A stretch of 64,000 nt of DNA, taken from assembly GCA_001730015.1 (NCBI GenBank), contig MDLA01000091.1, forward strand, positions 1-64,000, in the 5' to 3' direction. The number at the start of each line of letters is the position of its first letter. Position 1 is the first letter of the stretch. The notes beneath the pieces were generated by a model. That model made no database searches. It was given only the letters and a program-made list of their open reading frames with translations, and was not told the DNA's origin. A program made the position numbers and the translations under genes. Below, one piece after another: positions 45,812-55,573 of this stretch. This DNA comes from Chromatiales bacterium (ex Bugula neritina AB1). Lineage in GTDB: Bacteria; Pseudomonadota; Gammaproteobacteria; Granulosicoccales; Granulosicoccaceae.

Positions 45812-46620
45812 TGGGCTCCGTTCGGCATCGCCTGTCAAATACGCTGGCGGCACTGTACGCCTTGCTGTTGTACGGATTTATATTCTTGCCTGTCGGTGTG
45901 CTGGTGCTGTTCTCATTTCAGGACAGCCGCCTGCCGATCATGCCATTCAAAGGGCCGACGCTTAAATGGTATAACGCAGTGCTTGGCGATAGCCGGCTCA
46001 CAGAATCTATGCTGAATTCGCTGCTCGTTGCACTGGGATCATCGATTATAGCGGTGTTACTCGGCTTTCTCGCGGCTTATGGTCTTGCGCGGTATCTGTT
46101 GCCAGCCAGAGGGCTTCAGCGAGCGCTGTTGACTGCCCCGCTGACCGTTAGCTACCTGATCATCGCGCTGGGCTTGCTGATATTGTTCAATGCTATTGGT
46201 GTGCCGCGCTCACTGTTGACTGTAGGCATCGGCCATGTGGTGATCAATACTCCACTGTGCTTTGCAATTATCTATAGTCAGCTGGGTGATCATCAGGTCA
46301 ATATAGAAAATGCCGCTCACGACCTGGGCGCAAGCGAGTGGCAGACATTGTGCCTGGTAACCGCGCCAATGATGATGCCGTCAATTCTGGCGAGCTTCTT
46401 CCTTGCGCTGACTCTCTCCTGGGACGAGTTCATTATCTCGTTTCTATTGTCGCGGTTCGATGTCACGTTGCCTGTCGAAATTTGGGGGTTGTTGCGTTCC
46501 GGGCTGAATCCGAAAACCAATGCGGCGGGATCACTGGTGTTTTTAATTTCGGTCGTGTTGCTGATACTGGCCGAGTTCCTTGTCTTCAGGCGTCTGTGGC
46601 GAAAATCCAGTGCCGGTTGA
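45811..46620 (+). CDS. polyamine-type ABC transporter permease (PotC-like)
   Basis: 269 residues from ATG 45811, one base into the previous stop. A start at 45787 would overlap by 25 bp and adds nothing conserved. PotC/PotI features are FIFLPVGVLVLFSFQDSR, the conserved WYNAVLGDSRLTESMLNSL and the EAA loop NAAHDLGASEWQTLCLVTAP. It partners with the PotB-like subunit. Confidence 0.92.
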   Translation: MGSVRHRLSNTLAALYALLLYGFIFLPVGVLVLFSFQDSRLPIMPFKGPTLKWYNAVLGDSRLTESMLNSLLVALGSSIIAVLLGFLAAYGLARYLLPARGLQRALLTAPLTVSYLIIALGLLILFNAIGVPRSLLTVGIGHVVINTPLCFAIIYSQLGDHQVNIENAAHDLGASEWQTLCLVTAPMMMPSILASFFLALTLSWDEFIISFLLSRFDVTLPVEIWGLLRSGLNPKTNAAGSLVFLISVVLLILAEFLVFRRLWRKSSAG

Positions 46621-46704
46621 TTCCATCTGCTCAGGGCGGTTAGGCAAACGCCAGAAGGCGAGCCTGCTATTTATATTCGGTTATATAAACAATGGGGGCA
46701 GGCG

Positions 46705-47808
46705 ATGACAGCCAGTGTTGAAATTGTGCAGTTGTCCCATCGCTTTGGCAATTTCACCGCACTTCGCGATATCAATCTGACGATTGAGGCTGGAAGCTTT
46801 GCTGTGCTACTCGGCCCGTCCGGCTGTGGCAAGACGACCCTATTGTCCATACTCGGCGGTTTCATTGAGCCGTCTAACGGCTTCGTGTTGCTGGATGGTG
46901 TTGATGTTACCCATGTGCCACCGGCAAAGCGCGCGACGACAACAATGTTCCAGGACTACGCGCTATTTCCACACATGACATTAATCGACAACGTCGGCTT
47001 CGGTCTGCGCATGCGTGGCCAGCCGAAAAAACAACGCCACAACAGAGCTGGCGAGTTGCTGGAGCTTGTCGGTTTGAATGAGTCGGCAGGTAAAAAGCCA
47101 CACGAACTGTCCGGTGGGCAAAGGCAGCGGGTGGCGCTGGCGCGTGCGCTTGCGGTAGAGCCGCAGGTGCTGTTGCTCGATGAGCCGCTTGGTGCACTCG
47201 ATCTGAAACTGCGGCGCCAGATGCAAGCTGAACTGAAGGCGATACAAAAGCGCGTCGGCACAAGCTTTGTTCACGTGACCCACGATCAAGAGGAGGCGAT
47301 GGCGATAGCTGATCAGATTATCGTTATGAATGCCGGCAGGGTAGAAGACATTGGCACACCGGAGTCAATCTATCTGCGGCCGCGATCAGCTTTCTCAGCT
47401 GCGTTTATTGGTGAGGCCAATATGATAGACGGATCAGTTAAGAATATACAACAAGGGCGCGTGCAGATCTCTACAATCTTCGGGCTCATCGACCTCGATA
47501 CAAATCAGAATGCCGGGCCCGCTATTGCTGTGGGAGATGCAGTGCTGCTTTGCGTTCGACCGGAACAGCTCGTGCTGTTGGCAGAGGGGCAGGCAAGTGA
47601 AGAATTTCTAGATCTGGGTGTCGCAGAAGTCGTTGACAATACGTTTTTTGGTTCGTTTCAGCGTTGTGAGGCATGCATGCCGGGTGGCCAGCACTTTACC
47701 CTGCATTTGCCGCAGACAATCAGAATCAATCGCGGTGAGAAATTACCGCTGCGAGTACGGATCGCGTCAGTGAGGTTACTGTGTAATGAGCAGCCAACAC
47801 CCGATTGA
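46705..47808 (+). CDS. polyamine-type ABC transporter ATP-binding protein (PotA-like)
   Basis: 367 residues: Walker A GPSGCGKTTLL, Q-loop MFQDYALFPHM, signature LSGGQRQRVALARALA, Walker B VLLLDEPLGALD, switch His VTHDQEEA, then a C-terminal TOBE domain (about 280-360, VLLCVRPEQLVLLAEG) of the PotA kind that contacts the binding protein or regulates. It energises the PotB/PotC-like channel. 84 bp after the permease; a MBL hydrolase follows after 9 bp. Confidence 0.94.
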   Translation: MTASVEIVQLSHRFGNFTALRDINLTIEAGSFAVLLGPSGCGKTTLLSILGGFIEPSNGFVLLDGVDVTHVPPAKRATTTMFQDYALFPHMTLIDNVGFGLRMRGQPKKQRHNRAGELLELVGLNESAGKKPHELSGGQRQRVALARALAVEPQVLLLDEPLGALDLKLRRQMQAELKAIQKRVGTSFVHVTHDQEEAMAIADQIIVMNAGRVEDIGTPESIYLRPRSAFSAAFIGEANMIDGSVKNIQQGRVQISTIFGLIDLDTNQNAGPAIAVGDAVLLCVRPEQLVLLAEGQASEEFLDLGVAEVVDNTFFGSFQRCEACMPGGQHFTLHLPQTIRINRGEKLPLRVRIASVRLLCNEQPTPD

Positions 47809-47817
47809 GGAGGCAAT

Positions 47818-48540
47818 ATGGAGCGCGTAAACGCCGAAGACTGGTACAGCGTCCGCAAATTCAGCGACGAAATTCGCCTGATAAGCGAGCTGCATATCAC
47901 CGAGTTCTATCGTTGCAATATCTGGCATATCAGAGGTAGCCGCTCAGATGCGTTGATCGACAGCGGTATGGGAGTGGTGAGTTTGCGAGAGCAGGTGCCG
48001 CTGGTCACCGAAAAAAGTCTCGTCGCGGTCGCCAGTCACACGCACTTTGATCACATTGGTTGTCATCATGAATTCGAGCATCGCTGCGTGCACGCGGCGG
48101 AGGCGGAATTACTGGCGGCACCGACGCGTCAGAACACGCTAGCCGACCCGTATGTTAACGATGAGATTTTCACCGCCTTGCCGCCTCTGCCGTATTTGTC
48201 GTCGACCTATGCGGTAAAGGCAGCACCAGCATCACGAATACTGGTGGACGGCGATGTGATCGATCTAGGAAATCGGCAGCTCGAAGTCATCCACACGCCA
48301 GGCCATTCACCCGGTGGCATAGCGCTTTGGGAGTCGGCAACGGAAACGCTTTTCAGTGGCGATATCGTCTACGATGGCCCGTTAATCGAAGATACTTATC
48401 ATGCTAACGCCGAAGACTACTATGCAAGTATGAAGCGATTACTTGATGTTCCGGTGACCACGGTGCACGGCGGGCATTTCGAAAGTTACGGTCGAGAGCG
48501 TCATCGACAGATTATTCGCGAGTGGCTCGATACTCTCTGA
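47818..48540 (+). CDS. MBL-fold metallo-hydrolase
   Basis: 240 residues. Metal site: SHTHFDHIG (HxHxDH), HTPGHSPGG, SGDIVYDGP (bridging Asp) and HGGHFES. The family includes lactonases, glyoxalase II-like thioesterases and others, so substrate is open. It is preceded by GAGG within the 9-bp gap after the PotA-like gene, so it is in the transporter operon and probably acts on the imported compound. Confidence 0.82.
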   Translation: MERVNAEDWYSVRKFSDEIRLISELHITEFYRCNIWHIRGSRSDALIDSGMGVVSLREQVPLVTEKSLVAVASHTHFDHIGCHHEFEHRCVHAAEAELLAAPTRQNTLADPYVNDEIFTALPPLPYLSSTYAVKAAPASRILVDGDVIDLGNRQLEVIHTPGHSPGGIALWESATETLFSGDIVYDGPLIEDTYHANAEDYYASMKRLLDVPVTTVHGGHFESYGRERHRQIIREWLDTL

Positions 48541-48574
48541 AAAACCCATACGGCAAATTTGCTAGTCTTTCACA

Positions 48575-49318
48575 ATGACCGATCCGAACACCCTGTTAAT
48601 AGTATTCCTCACCTTCCTGTTGGCAGGGGTGGTTAAGGGAGTCATCGGTATGGGTTTGCCGACAGTGAGCCTCGCGCTACTAACAATGGCAATAAATTTA
48701 CCCAGTGCAATGGCATTGTTAATTGCCCCGTCATTGGTAACCAATATCTGGCAGGCGGTTGTCGGGGCATATACTCATACTGTTTTGAAGCGAATCTGGC
48801 CGTTTTTATTTATGGCGGCAGCAACTGTCTGGATCGGCGGCCTGATGCTGTCGCGCGTGAGCGATACCGTGCTCTCTGCTCTACTGGGCATGCTAATTAC
48901 ACTATATGCCGCCAGCACTCTGGCTGGCTATAAAATTAAGGTTAACCCGCAGCAGGAGCGATGGGCAGGGCCGGTGCTGGGCATACTAAACGGAGTATTA
49001 ACTGGCATGACCGGATCATTTGTAGTACCCGGCGTAATGTTCCTGCAGTCTATTGGTTTGCCACGGGATATGCTTATTCAGGCGATGGGCATGCTGTTTA
49101 CGGTATCAACGATAGCCTTGGCGTTGGTGCTTCGTCAGAACCAAATGCTAACTCCCGAACTTGGAATGTTGTCAATTGCAGCAGTAGTACCAGCAATCGT
49201 TGGTATGTGGTTCGGACAACGTATCCGTCAGTATTTATCTGAGCAACTGTTCCGTAAAGTTTTTTTGTGCTCGTTGTTGATTCTGGGATTAGTTGTGCTG
49301 ATTGGAGCAGTCAATTAA
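48575..49318 (+). CDS. TSUP/TauE-SafE family membrane permease
   Basis: 247 residues with about eight hydrophobic segments. FLLAGVVKGVIGMGLPTVSL and the inverted second half GILNGVLTGMTGSFVVPGVM are the two characteristic TSUP repeats. Members export or import sulfite, sulfoacetate, taurine-derived or other organic anions. As last gene of this cluster it may export an end product. The ribosome-binding site is weak (34 bp after the MBL gene). Confidence 0.85.
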   Translation: MTDPNTLLIVFLTFLLAGVVKGVIGMGLPTVSLALLTMAINLPSAMALLIAPSLVTNIWQAVVGAYTHTVLKRIWPFLFMAAATVWIGGLMLSRVSDTVLSALLGMLITLYAASTLAGYKIKVNPQQERWAGPVLGILNGVLTGMTGSFVVPGVMFLQSIGLPRDMLIQAMGMLFTVSTIALALVLRQNQMLTPELGMLSIAAVVPAIVGMWFGQRIRQYLSEQLFRKVFLCSLLILGLVVLIGAVN

Positions 49319-49782
49319 GTCAGGTGAATTCTGTCATAGCCAACTATACGAATATTCAATTCGGAGTAGAGTAAATTCAATGAGCCTGGCTGTGCTGTGA
49401 TGCCTGAAAAGAATGCTGCCGATTATTCTATTTGGAAAAGTACGTTACTTTAGAGGTGACAAGGGTAGAAACATTTCATAAGCAATTCTGCCTGGGTAGG
49501 ATTCAGCAGGCAATATACAAGGGCTACACCCGATTTTCTCTTCGATATAGTCAGTTTGTGTTGCGTAGTCGTAATTACTCACTCCCTAACTCATTGTTTT
49601 CATAAACACATTCAGACTCTATAGGAGGGTTGGTCATACCTCTACCTTATCCTGTATAGACGGACCACGTATGACGAACGATGTGTGCGGAACTTCTACG
49701 TTCAGTAGGCGGTGTTTCTCCATTCTCGCAACACAGAGGTATTCCCCAGCTTGGACTCGAACGGCTTTGCCTTCTACACTAA
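49319..49782. other. intergenic stretch without a supported gene
   Basis: About 460 bp between the TSUP gene and the IS1380 remnant. Six-frame reading shows no ORF of interest, tRNA or clear repeat. Confidence 0.5.
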
Positions 49783-50791
49783 CCTGAATAATTCATAAGA
49801 TTGAGGGAGCTGTAGGTCCAATTGTGTTAAAAACCCTTTAGCACAAGACTTTTCACAACAAAAGGCCCCTCAGTTGACCAACGATACCACGCGACATGGG
49901 TAGTTTTTGAAAATCTTCATGATCGAGCAGTTCACCTTCAATTTGACCAACCCGACAGCAGCGTCGATGGTGGCGCTATTTTACTCAAGGCGGCAGACGA
50001 ACGGCTTCAGCTAACGGCGTCCCTGGCCAGCAGTCTGCACGACAAGCGTAATCCTGCCTATATTACCCATACTTATCAGGGTCTGTTGCGGTAGTGTGTT
50101 TATGGTTTAGCCTGTGGATACGAAGACTGCAACGATTCATCGAGACTCAGAGCCGATCCAATTCATCGATTCGTTCTATATCGAGGTTCAGTTGACGGTC
50201 AAGAGCAGGCACCGCAGGCAACCCTTTGTAGCTTTGAGAATGCAATTGACGTGAGATCCATCGATTGAATGGCAACAGATTCGATAGACAGAACCAGCTG
50301 CACCCGGTTCATGAGTAATCAATTCCGGGTACTGCTTAACGCTGCAGCATATGTACTGATGCAGGAGTTAAGACTCAATGCCAAAGGCGCTTTTTCGTTA
50401 GATAAAGCGCAGGTGACCACAATAAGAGAGAAACTACTCAAGCAAGCGGTACGGCTAAAGAAAACGACACGACGCTACGTACCGCATTTATCGGACACTG
50501 CGCTGTGGCGTGTAGACTGGTGTGCCTTTGCGCAAAGATTGGGTGCAGTGCCCACCTAATAAAGGCCGCCAGCCAGAACTGAGTAGTTTCTATGCCGCCA
50601 AAACACAATGGCGGCGTTTCGTTGTTTGCGATGCCTTTAATAATTGATAAAAAATCAGTGTTATCGTGACAGAATTCGTTGCTTAACCTAGAAATACCGC
50701 GCGAAACTTCACCTCGGCTAATCGTGAAAGCAGCGGCCGATGTCGGATTCGGGATTTTTGATTCTATACGGCATCGTATGAATAATGCAGG
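49783..50791 (+). mobile_element. IS1380-family element, internally deleted remnant
   Basis: Left end CCTGAATAATTCATAAGATT and right end (complement) CCTGCATTATTCATACGATG form the terminal inverted repeats. Inside are two pieces of an IS1380-type transposase. At about 1.0 kb it is shorter than complete members of the family (about 1.7 kb). The right end touches the heptamer array. Confidence 0.75.
49915..50559 (+). pseudogene. IS1380-family transposase remnant
   Basis: The N-terminal part reads FENLHDRAVHLQFDQPDSSV, DGGAILLKAADERLQLTASL and HTYQGLLR, then an in-frame TAG (about 50093), then CVYGLACGYEDCNDSSRLRA. This matches the N-terminus of IS1380 transposases. The centre, with the catalytic DDE residues, is deleted. 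The C-terminus survives as a separate ATG frame at 50269-50559 (NQFRVLLNAAAYVLMQELRL, VTTIREKLLKQAVRLKKTTR). Non-functional. Confidence 0.8.
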
Positions 50792-50930
50792 TTAATCGTT
50801 AATCGTTAATCGTTAATCGTTAATCGTTAATCGTTAATCGTTAATCGTTAATCGTTAATCGTTAATCGCTAATCGCTAATCGCTAATCGCTAATCGCTAA
50901 TCGCTAATCGCTAATCGCTAATGGCTAACT
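50791..50930. repeat. heptamer tandem array, about 20 units
   Basis: Eleven perfect GTTAATC units (50791-50867) are followed by seven perfect GCTAATC units (50868-50916), one GCTAATG and one GCTAACT. The block switch from T to C at unit position 2 shows separate expansion of two variants. A 7-bp period is out of phase with codons and helical turns. It lies about 290 bp upstream of tctC and may change length by slippage. Confidence 0.97.
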
Positions 50931-51220
50931 GTGAGCTGTCACTATTTAGCGGCTTATTGTGTACAGCCACAACAACATAAAGCGTTAGTTCCGAAGGCGT
51001 TCGTATGTTGTTTCGCCGGATCCTGCAAATATCTGCGCTGAATAGCGTAGTTCCCAGGGGGGCACTTTGATTTTGGAAGTGCTGCCATAGTGGGTGGGAG
51101 CTCCGTCTGATCCTGTATTCTGGCTAATCACGACATCATTCATTGACAATTGTTCATCGAATGGGAAAATGCCTTTAAGGGAGTATTCGCTCACCTTTTT
51201 TCTTACTGGAGACCCAGACA

Positions 51221-52186
51221 ATGAAGTTATTGAAACACGCTAGTGCTTGTTTATTGTTGAGTGCCGGCCTTGTTGGTCAGGCAATTTCCGCCGAATGTAT
51301 TGCGCCCGCCAACCCTGGAGGCGGGTGGGATTTCACTTGCCGGTCTATCGGGAAAATCATGCACGATATCGGTGCAGTCGACAAACCCATCCAGGTAACA
51401 AACATGGCTGGTGGTGGCGGTGGTCTCGCTTATTCTCACGTCGTCAATGAGCGTGGTTCCGATGAAGAGCTGATTATTGCAGCTTCATCCGCTACGGCTA
51501 CGCGCCTTGCTCAAAATGCGTACGCGGGCATGACTGCGGATCAGGTTCGATTTCTGGGTGCGATCGGTGCGGATCCAGGTGTAATTGTTGTGGCAAAGGA
51601 TTCCCCGTTTAACTCATTAAACGATCTGCTCGATGCGGTGAAAGCTGATCCCACATCGGTGACTTTTGCCGGCGGTTCGGCTGCGGGTGGATTCGATCAC
51701 CTCAAGGTGCTGATGGCGCTGGGCCGGGTCGGGTTTACTGAAATCGCAAAAGTGAAGTATATCGGTGTCGATGGTGGTGCAGATGCGATCACACAGACAA
51801 TCGGTGGGTTCACGCAGGCAATGACAGGTGATATTTCCGAAGTTGTTGGCTTCTTAAAATCGGGTGATGTCCGCGTTCTGGCGGTATTGACTGATGACCG
51901 GATTCCGGGTGAGTTTAACGATATCCCGACAGCGAAGGAGCAGGGCATTGATGTCGTCGCAGTAAACTGGCGTGGTCTGTACGTTCCTAAAGATATCTCG
52001 GAAGATGCCTACAGCAAGTGGTCAGATGCGCTTGCCAAAGTGGGTAGTTCCGACGAATGGGCAACAGCAATGGCTGCTAATGGCCTGGCGCCGTTCAATA
52101 AGGTTGGCCCTGATTTCGCGGGCTACCTTGACGGTGTGATCGCTGAAATCCAGACCCTGTCGAAAGAGCTGGGTGTTATTAAGTAG
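51221..52186 (+). CDS. tripartite tricarboxylate transporter substrate-binding protein (TctC)
   Basis: 321 residues. Signal peptide (LLLSAGLVGQAISA), then the Bug/TctC fold: ECIAPANPGGGWDFTCRSIG (carboxylate-binding loop), NMAGGGGGLAYSHVVNERG, GAIGADPGVIVVAKDSPF and VTFAGGSAAGGFDHLKVLM. It binds an organic acid in the periplasm. GGAG lies 9 nt before the ATG. First gene of an operon TctC-TctB-TctA-AtuA-DUF4387, next to a heptamer array and an IS remnant. Confidence 0.92.
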   Translation: MKLLKHASACLLLSAGLVGQAISAECIAPANPGGGWDFTCRSIGKIMHDIGAVDKPIQVTNMAGGGGGLAYSHVVNERGSDEELIIAASSATATRLAQNAYAGMTADQVRFLGAIGADPGVIVVAKDSPFNSLNDLLDAVKADPTSVTFAGGSAAGGFDHLKVLMALGRVGFTEIAKVKYIGVDGGADAITQTIGGFTQAMTGDISEVVGFLKSGDVRVLAVLTDDRIPGEFNDIPTAKEQGIDVVAVNWRGLYVPKDISEDAYSKWSDALAKVGSSDEWATAMAANGLAPFNKVGPDFAGYLDGVIAEIQTLSKELGVIK

Positions 52187-52623
52187 TGAGCGATCGAATA
52201 TTCGGCGCTATAAGTGGTTTGGTGGCACTTGCGTATATCGCAAGTGCTACTCAAATTCAGGTTGGCTTCCTGCCCGATCCGGTTGGCTCAAAATTGTTTC
52301 CGATTCTTATCGGCTCCATCGCGCTTTTGTGCTCGATAACAATTTTCCTGAAGCCCGACGAATCTCCTGACTGGCCGGGGGCTGTAACCTTTATTTCAAT
52401 TTTGTGTGCAATCGTCGCATTGGTTGGGTATGCCTATACCCTCAAGCCTCTCGGTTTTCTGATTCCCACAGCAGTAGCTTCAGGCATCATTAGTTTTCTT
52501 ATTCAGCGCCGGTTTCTCACTGCGATAATGACGGGTATGGGGTTGTCAATCGGGTTGTTCTTTCTATTTAAATACGCGTTAGGGCTTGGGCTTGTAGCGT
52601 TCTCGAAAACGTTGATCGGCTGA
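52186..52623 (+). CDS. tripartite tricarboxylate transporter small membrane subunit (TctB)
   Basis: 145 residues from GTG 52186, overlapping the tctC stop by one base. Four hydrophobic helices with the TctB-typical QVGFLPDPVGSKLFPILIGS after the first helix. It pairs with TctA to form the secondary transporter in the inner membrane. Confidence 0.9.
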   Translation: MSDRIFGAISGLVALAYIASATQIQVGFLPDPVGSKLFPILIGSIALLCSITIFLKPDESPDWPGAVTFISILCAIVALVGYAYTLKPLGFLIPTAVASGIISFLIQRRFLTAIMTGMGLSIGLFFLFKYALGLGLVAFSKTLIG

Positions 52624-52625
52624 CT

Positions 52626-54131
52626 ATGGAAGTTTTTTCGCTCCTGGCTGACGGATTTGCCGTCGCTCTGACACCCACCTCGCTCATGCTCGCTGTAGCC
52701 GGTTGCATTATCGGTACTATGGTCGGTGCGTTGCCGGGTCTTGGGCCTTCCAACGGTGTGGCCATACTGATTCCACTGGCGTTTTCGCTGGGTCTCGATG
52801 CTTCCCAGGCGCTGGTGCTGATGACCAGTGTGTACTACGGCGCAATGTACGGTGGTCGTATCTCATCTATTCTGCTCAATATACCCGGTGACGAACCCGC
52901 GCTGATGACCACGCTCGATGGTTATCCCATGGCGAAGCAGGGGCGTGCTGCAGATGCCCTCGTGCTCTCGGGTGTAGCGTCATTTGTAGGTGCGACATTC
53001 GCGACAATCGGTTTAATGCTGCTTGCGCCAATTCTCGCACGAATAGCTTTTTTGTTTGGACCGGCCGAATACTTTGCGCTTTATTTGCTGGCGTTTTGCA
53101 CGCTCGGTGGAATGGCGTCGAACAATCAGCGCAAAGCCGCCATAGCTGCCTGCATCGGGTTGGGTATTGCCATGATAGGTCTCGATAACAACAGCGGCCT
53201 GCCACGCCTTACCTTTGATAGCCTGCATTTGATGGACGGAGTCGATTTCCTTGTAGCGATTGTCGGCTTGTTTGCAGTGTCGGAGGTTTTTATCTTTATA
53301 GAAAGCCATGGAAAAAACTCGGCAATTGGAGTCAAGCTGGGAAAAATCACCATTCCGGTTAAAGATATAATAAAAAGTTCTCTGGCAATGATCCGGGCGT
53401 CAGTTGTTGGATTTATAGCGGGGGTTTTGCCGGGTGCAGGTGCATCTCTGGGCAGCTTTCTCGCCTATATGGCCGAAAAATCTGTCTCCAAAGACAAAGA
53501 TACTTTTGGTACCGGAAACCCGCGTGGCGTTGCAGCTCCCGAAGCCGGTAACAATGCAGCGGCCGGTGGGGCTTTGGTTCCCATGCTTACTCTGGGTGTT
53601 CCGGGTTCAGGCACGACAGCAGTGTTGCTGGCCCTGCTAATGACACTAAACATAACGCCGGGGCCTTTGTTGTTTCAGGAAAGGCCGGAGCTGGTCTGGG
53701 GCCTGATTGCAACGCTTTTCATAGCGAACTTTGTTTTACTGATTCTGAATGTGCCGTTAGTTAGAATTTTCGTTAAATTGCTCAGTGTTCCGGCATGGGT
53801 GCTTTTGCCCGGCGTCACTATGGTGTCTTTTGTTGGTATTTATTCTTTGTCCGGAAGCTACTTTGATCTTCTGCTGATGATCGGGTTTGGTGTGCTGGGG
53901 TATTTCCTGCGAAAGATCGATGTACCGACGGTACCTATTATATTAGGGATATTGCTTGGTGGTCATATGGAAGATAATCTGCGGCGGGCTATGGTGATTT
54001 CTGGTGGTGAATGGACCTATCTATTTTCATCACCCATAGCAATTGGTTTGTGGATTGCGGCTTTTGTCGGATTTATAGCCCCCATGTTTTTATCCAGGTT
54101 TTTCAAAAAGCCACAGGCGATCACAGACTAA
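52626..54131 (+). CDS. tripartite tricarboxylate transporter large membrane subunit (TctA)
   Basis: 501 residues and about twelve membrane helices, normal for TctA. Both repeat signatures are present: VGALPGLGPSNGVAILIPLA near the N-terminus and AGVLPGAGASLGSFLAYMAE with GNPRGVAAPEAGNNAAAGGA and GVPGSGTTAVLLALLM in the centre. It starts 2 bp after the tctB stop. It carries substrate delivered by TctC. Confidence 0.95.
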   Translation: MEVFSLLADGFAVALTPTSLMLAVAGCIIGTMVGALPGLGPSNGVAILIPLAFSLGLDASQALVLMTSVYYGAMYGGRISSILLNIPGDEPALMTTLDGYPMAKQGRAADALVLSGVASFVGATFATIGLMLLAPILARIAFLFGPAEYFALYLLAFCTLGGMASNNQRKAAIAACIGLGIAMIGLDNNSGLPRLTFDSLHLMDGVDFLVAIVGLFAVSEVFIFIESHGKNSAIGVKLGKITIPVKDIIKSSLAMIRASVVGFIAGVLPGAGASLGSFLAYMAEKSVSKDKDTFGTGNPRGVAAPEAGNNAAAGGALVPMLTLGVPGSGTTAVLLALLMTLNITPGPLLFQERPELVWGLIATLFIANFVLLILNVPLVRIFVKLLSVPAWVLLPGVTMVSFVGIYSLSGSYFDLLLMIGFGVLGYFLRKIDVPTVPIILGILLGGHMEDNLRRAMVISGGEWTYLFSSPIAIGLWIAAFVGFIAPMFLSRFFKKPQAITD

Positions 54132-54168
54132 CGATTGTCGCCGGTAACAGTCTGACAAGGGAAAGAGT

Positions 54169-55524
54169 TTGACAACACGAGTACTTGTACCCTCGGGTGT
54201 TTTAGGGCTTGGCTTCGATTCCGCAGCACTGGCCGCAGGTGTTGCAACCCGGCCCGACATCATAGCAATTGATGGTGGCTCCACAGACAGCGGTCCTTAT
54301 TATCTCGGCACCGGAACGTCTAAATATTCCCGAGCGGCGTGCAAAGCCGAATGGAAGCAATTAATGCTGGCGCGCGAGCAGGCACAAGTGCCGCTGGTGA
54401 TCACTTCCTGCGGTACCTGCGGCACAGATTCAATGGTCGAGTGGATGCTTGAGATAACCCGTGAACTTGCAGCCGAATTATCGCAACAAGTTACCGTCGC
54501 CACGCTGTACTCCGAGGTATCGCCAGACCTTATAAAGGAGCAGTTGGTACAGGGTAGAATTCTGCCGCTGGCCCCCGCGTTTCATATAGATGCGGCTTCG
54601 GTGGAATCGATTGATCATATTGTTGCATTAGCAGGAGCCGAACAGATAAATGCCGCCCTTGCTACAGGCGCTGATATTGTTCTGGCAGGGCGGGCAACCG
54701 ACACGGCCGGCATTAGTGCGATGCCACTGGCGCGAGGGGAACAGCACGGCGCTGCATGGCATGGAGCAAAGATTGCTGAATGTGGGGCGCTTTGCTCTAC
54801 CAATCCAACCAGCGGGGTGATAGCGCTGGAGGTCGATAAAACTGGCTTTTCCGTTTGGCCTCTGGCCGAGGCAGCATCGTGCACACCGCATTCGGTATCT
54901 GCCCATATGCTGTATGAAAATGCGGATCCGCATACCCTTTATGAGCCGGGGGGTGCGCTGGAGGTTCATGACGCACTGTACAAGTCAATAGACGAAAAAC
55001 GAGTGCGGGTCACAGGGTCCAGATGGGTACCCAGCGACCAGTATACTGTGAAACTGGAGGGGGCTAGATCAGTAGGGTATCAGTCAACGCTCATGGCAAT
55101 TCTGCGTGACGCGCGCTATGTTGCCAATGCCAAAGTCTGGGTTGATCGACTCACCAATTACCTGGAAAAAGAGATTGCCTCCCGTATGGGTTTGGCCAAA
55201 GATGACTATGATGTAGAGTTTCGTTTGATCGGAGTCGATGCGGCGCTCGGAGAATTGGAGGTTCGGGTATCTGATCCTGCAGAAATCGGGGTTCTGGTGT
55301 TGGTCTCTGCTCAAAGCGAAGAGCTGGCCGATGAACTGGCGAAACTAATCAATCCATTTCTACTACACTACCCGCTGAACGATAATGAGGAACTGCCGAC
55401 CTTTGCCTTTCCCTATTCACCGGCACAAACCAATCGTGGTGCAATATATGAGTTTTGCCTGAACCATGTGCTGGTACTTGAGGAGCCAATGGATGGCTTC
55501 CGGTTGGAGGTACACCAGATATGA
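54169..55524 (+). CDS. AtuA-like (DUF1446) protein
   Basis: 451 residues from TTG 54169 with AAGGGAAAG just upstream. Family blocks: VPSGVLGLGFDSAALAAGV, AIDGGSTDSGPYYLGTGTSK, PLVITSCGTCGTDSMVEWML, GADIVLAGRATDTAGISAMP and HALYEPGG-like (DPHTLYEPGGAL). AtuA is needed for acyclic terpene degradation in Pseudomonas, but the family is wider and its reaction is not settled. Here it follows an organic-acid transporter and precedes its usual partner DUF4387, so it probably handles a carboxylic acid imported by Tct. Confidence 0.88.
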   Translation: MTTRVLVPSGVLGLGFDSAALAAGVATRPDIIAIDGGSTDSGPYYLGTGTSKYSRAACKAEWKQLMLAREQAQVPLVITSCGTCGTDSMVEWMLEITRELAAELSQQVTVATLYSEVSPDLIKEQLVQGRILPLAPAFHIDAASVESIDHIVALAGAEQINAALATGADIVLAGRATDTAGISAMPLARGEQHGAAWHGAKIAECGALCSTNPTSGVIALEVDKTGFSVWPLAEAASCTPHSVSAHMLYENADPHTLYEPGGALEVHDALYKSIDEKRVRVTGSRWVPSDQYTVKLEGARSVGYQSTLMAILRDARYVANAKVWVDRLTNYLEKEIASRMGLAKDDYDVEFRLIGVDAALGELEVRVSDPAEIGVLVLVSAQSEELADELAKLINPFLLHYPLNDNEELPTFAFPYSPAQTNRGAIYEFCLNHVLVLEEPMDGFRLEVHQI

Positions 55525-55573
55525 TGCTTCTACAGCGAAATTGTAGGCTGGATAAATTGAAGAACGCCGCACG

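Noticed and set aside
50791..50930. Heptamer array as a CRISPR or iteron-type origin
   Set aside because: Units are contiguous without spacers, and no replication initiator gene or AT-rich melting region is next to them; slippage expansion explains it better.
50985..51221. 78-codon minus-strand frame just upstream of tctC
   Set aside because: Its start overlaps the tctC start codon, no domain or ribosome-binding site is seen, and it lies where the tctC promoter and leader should be.
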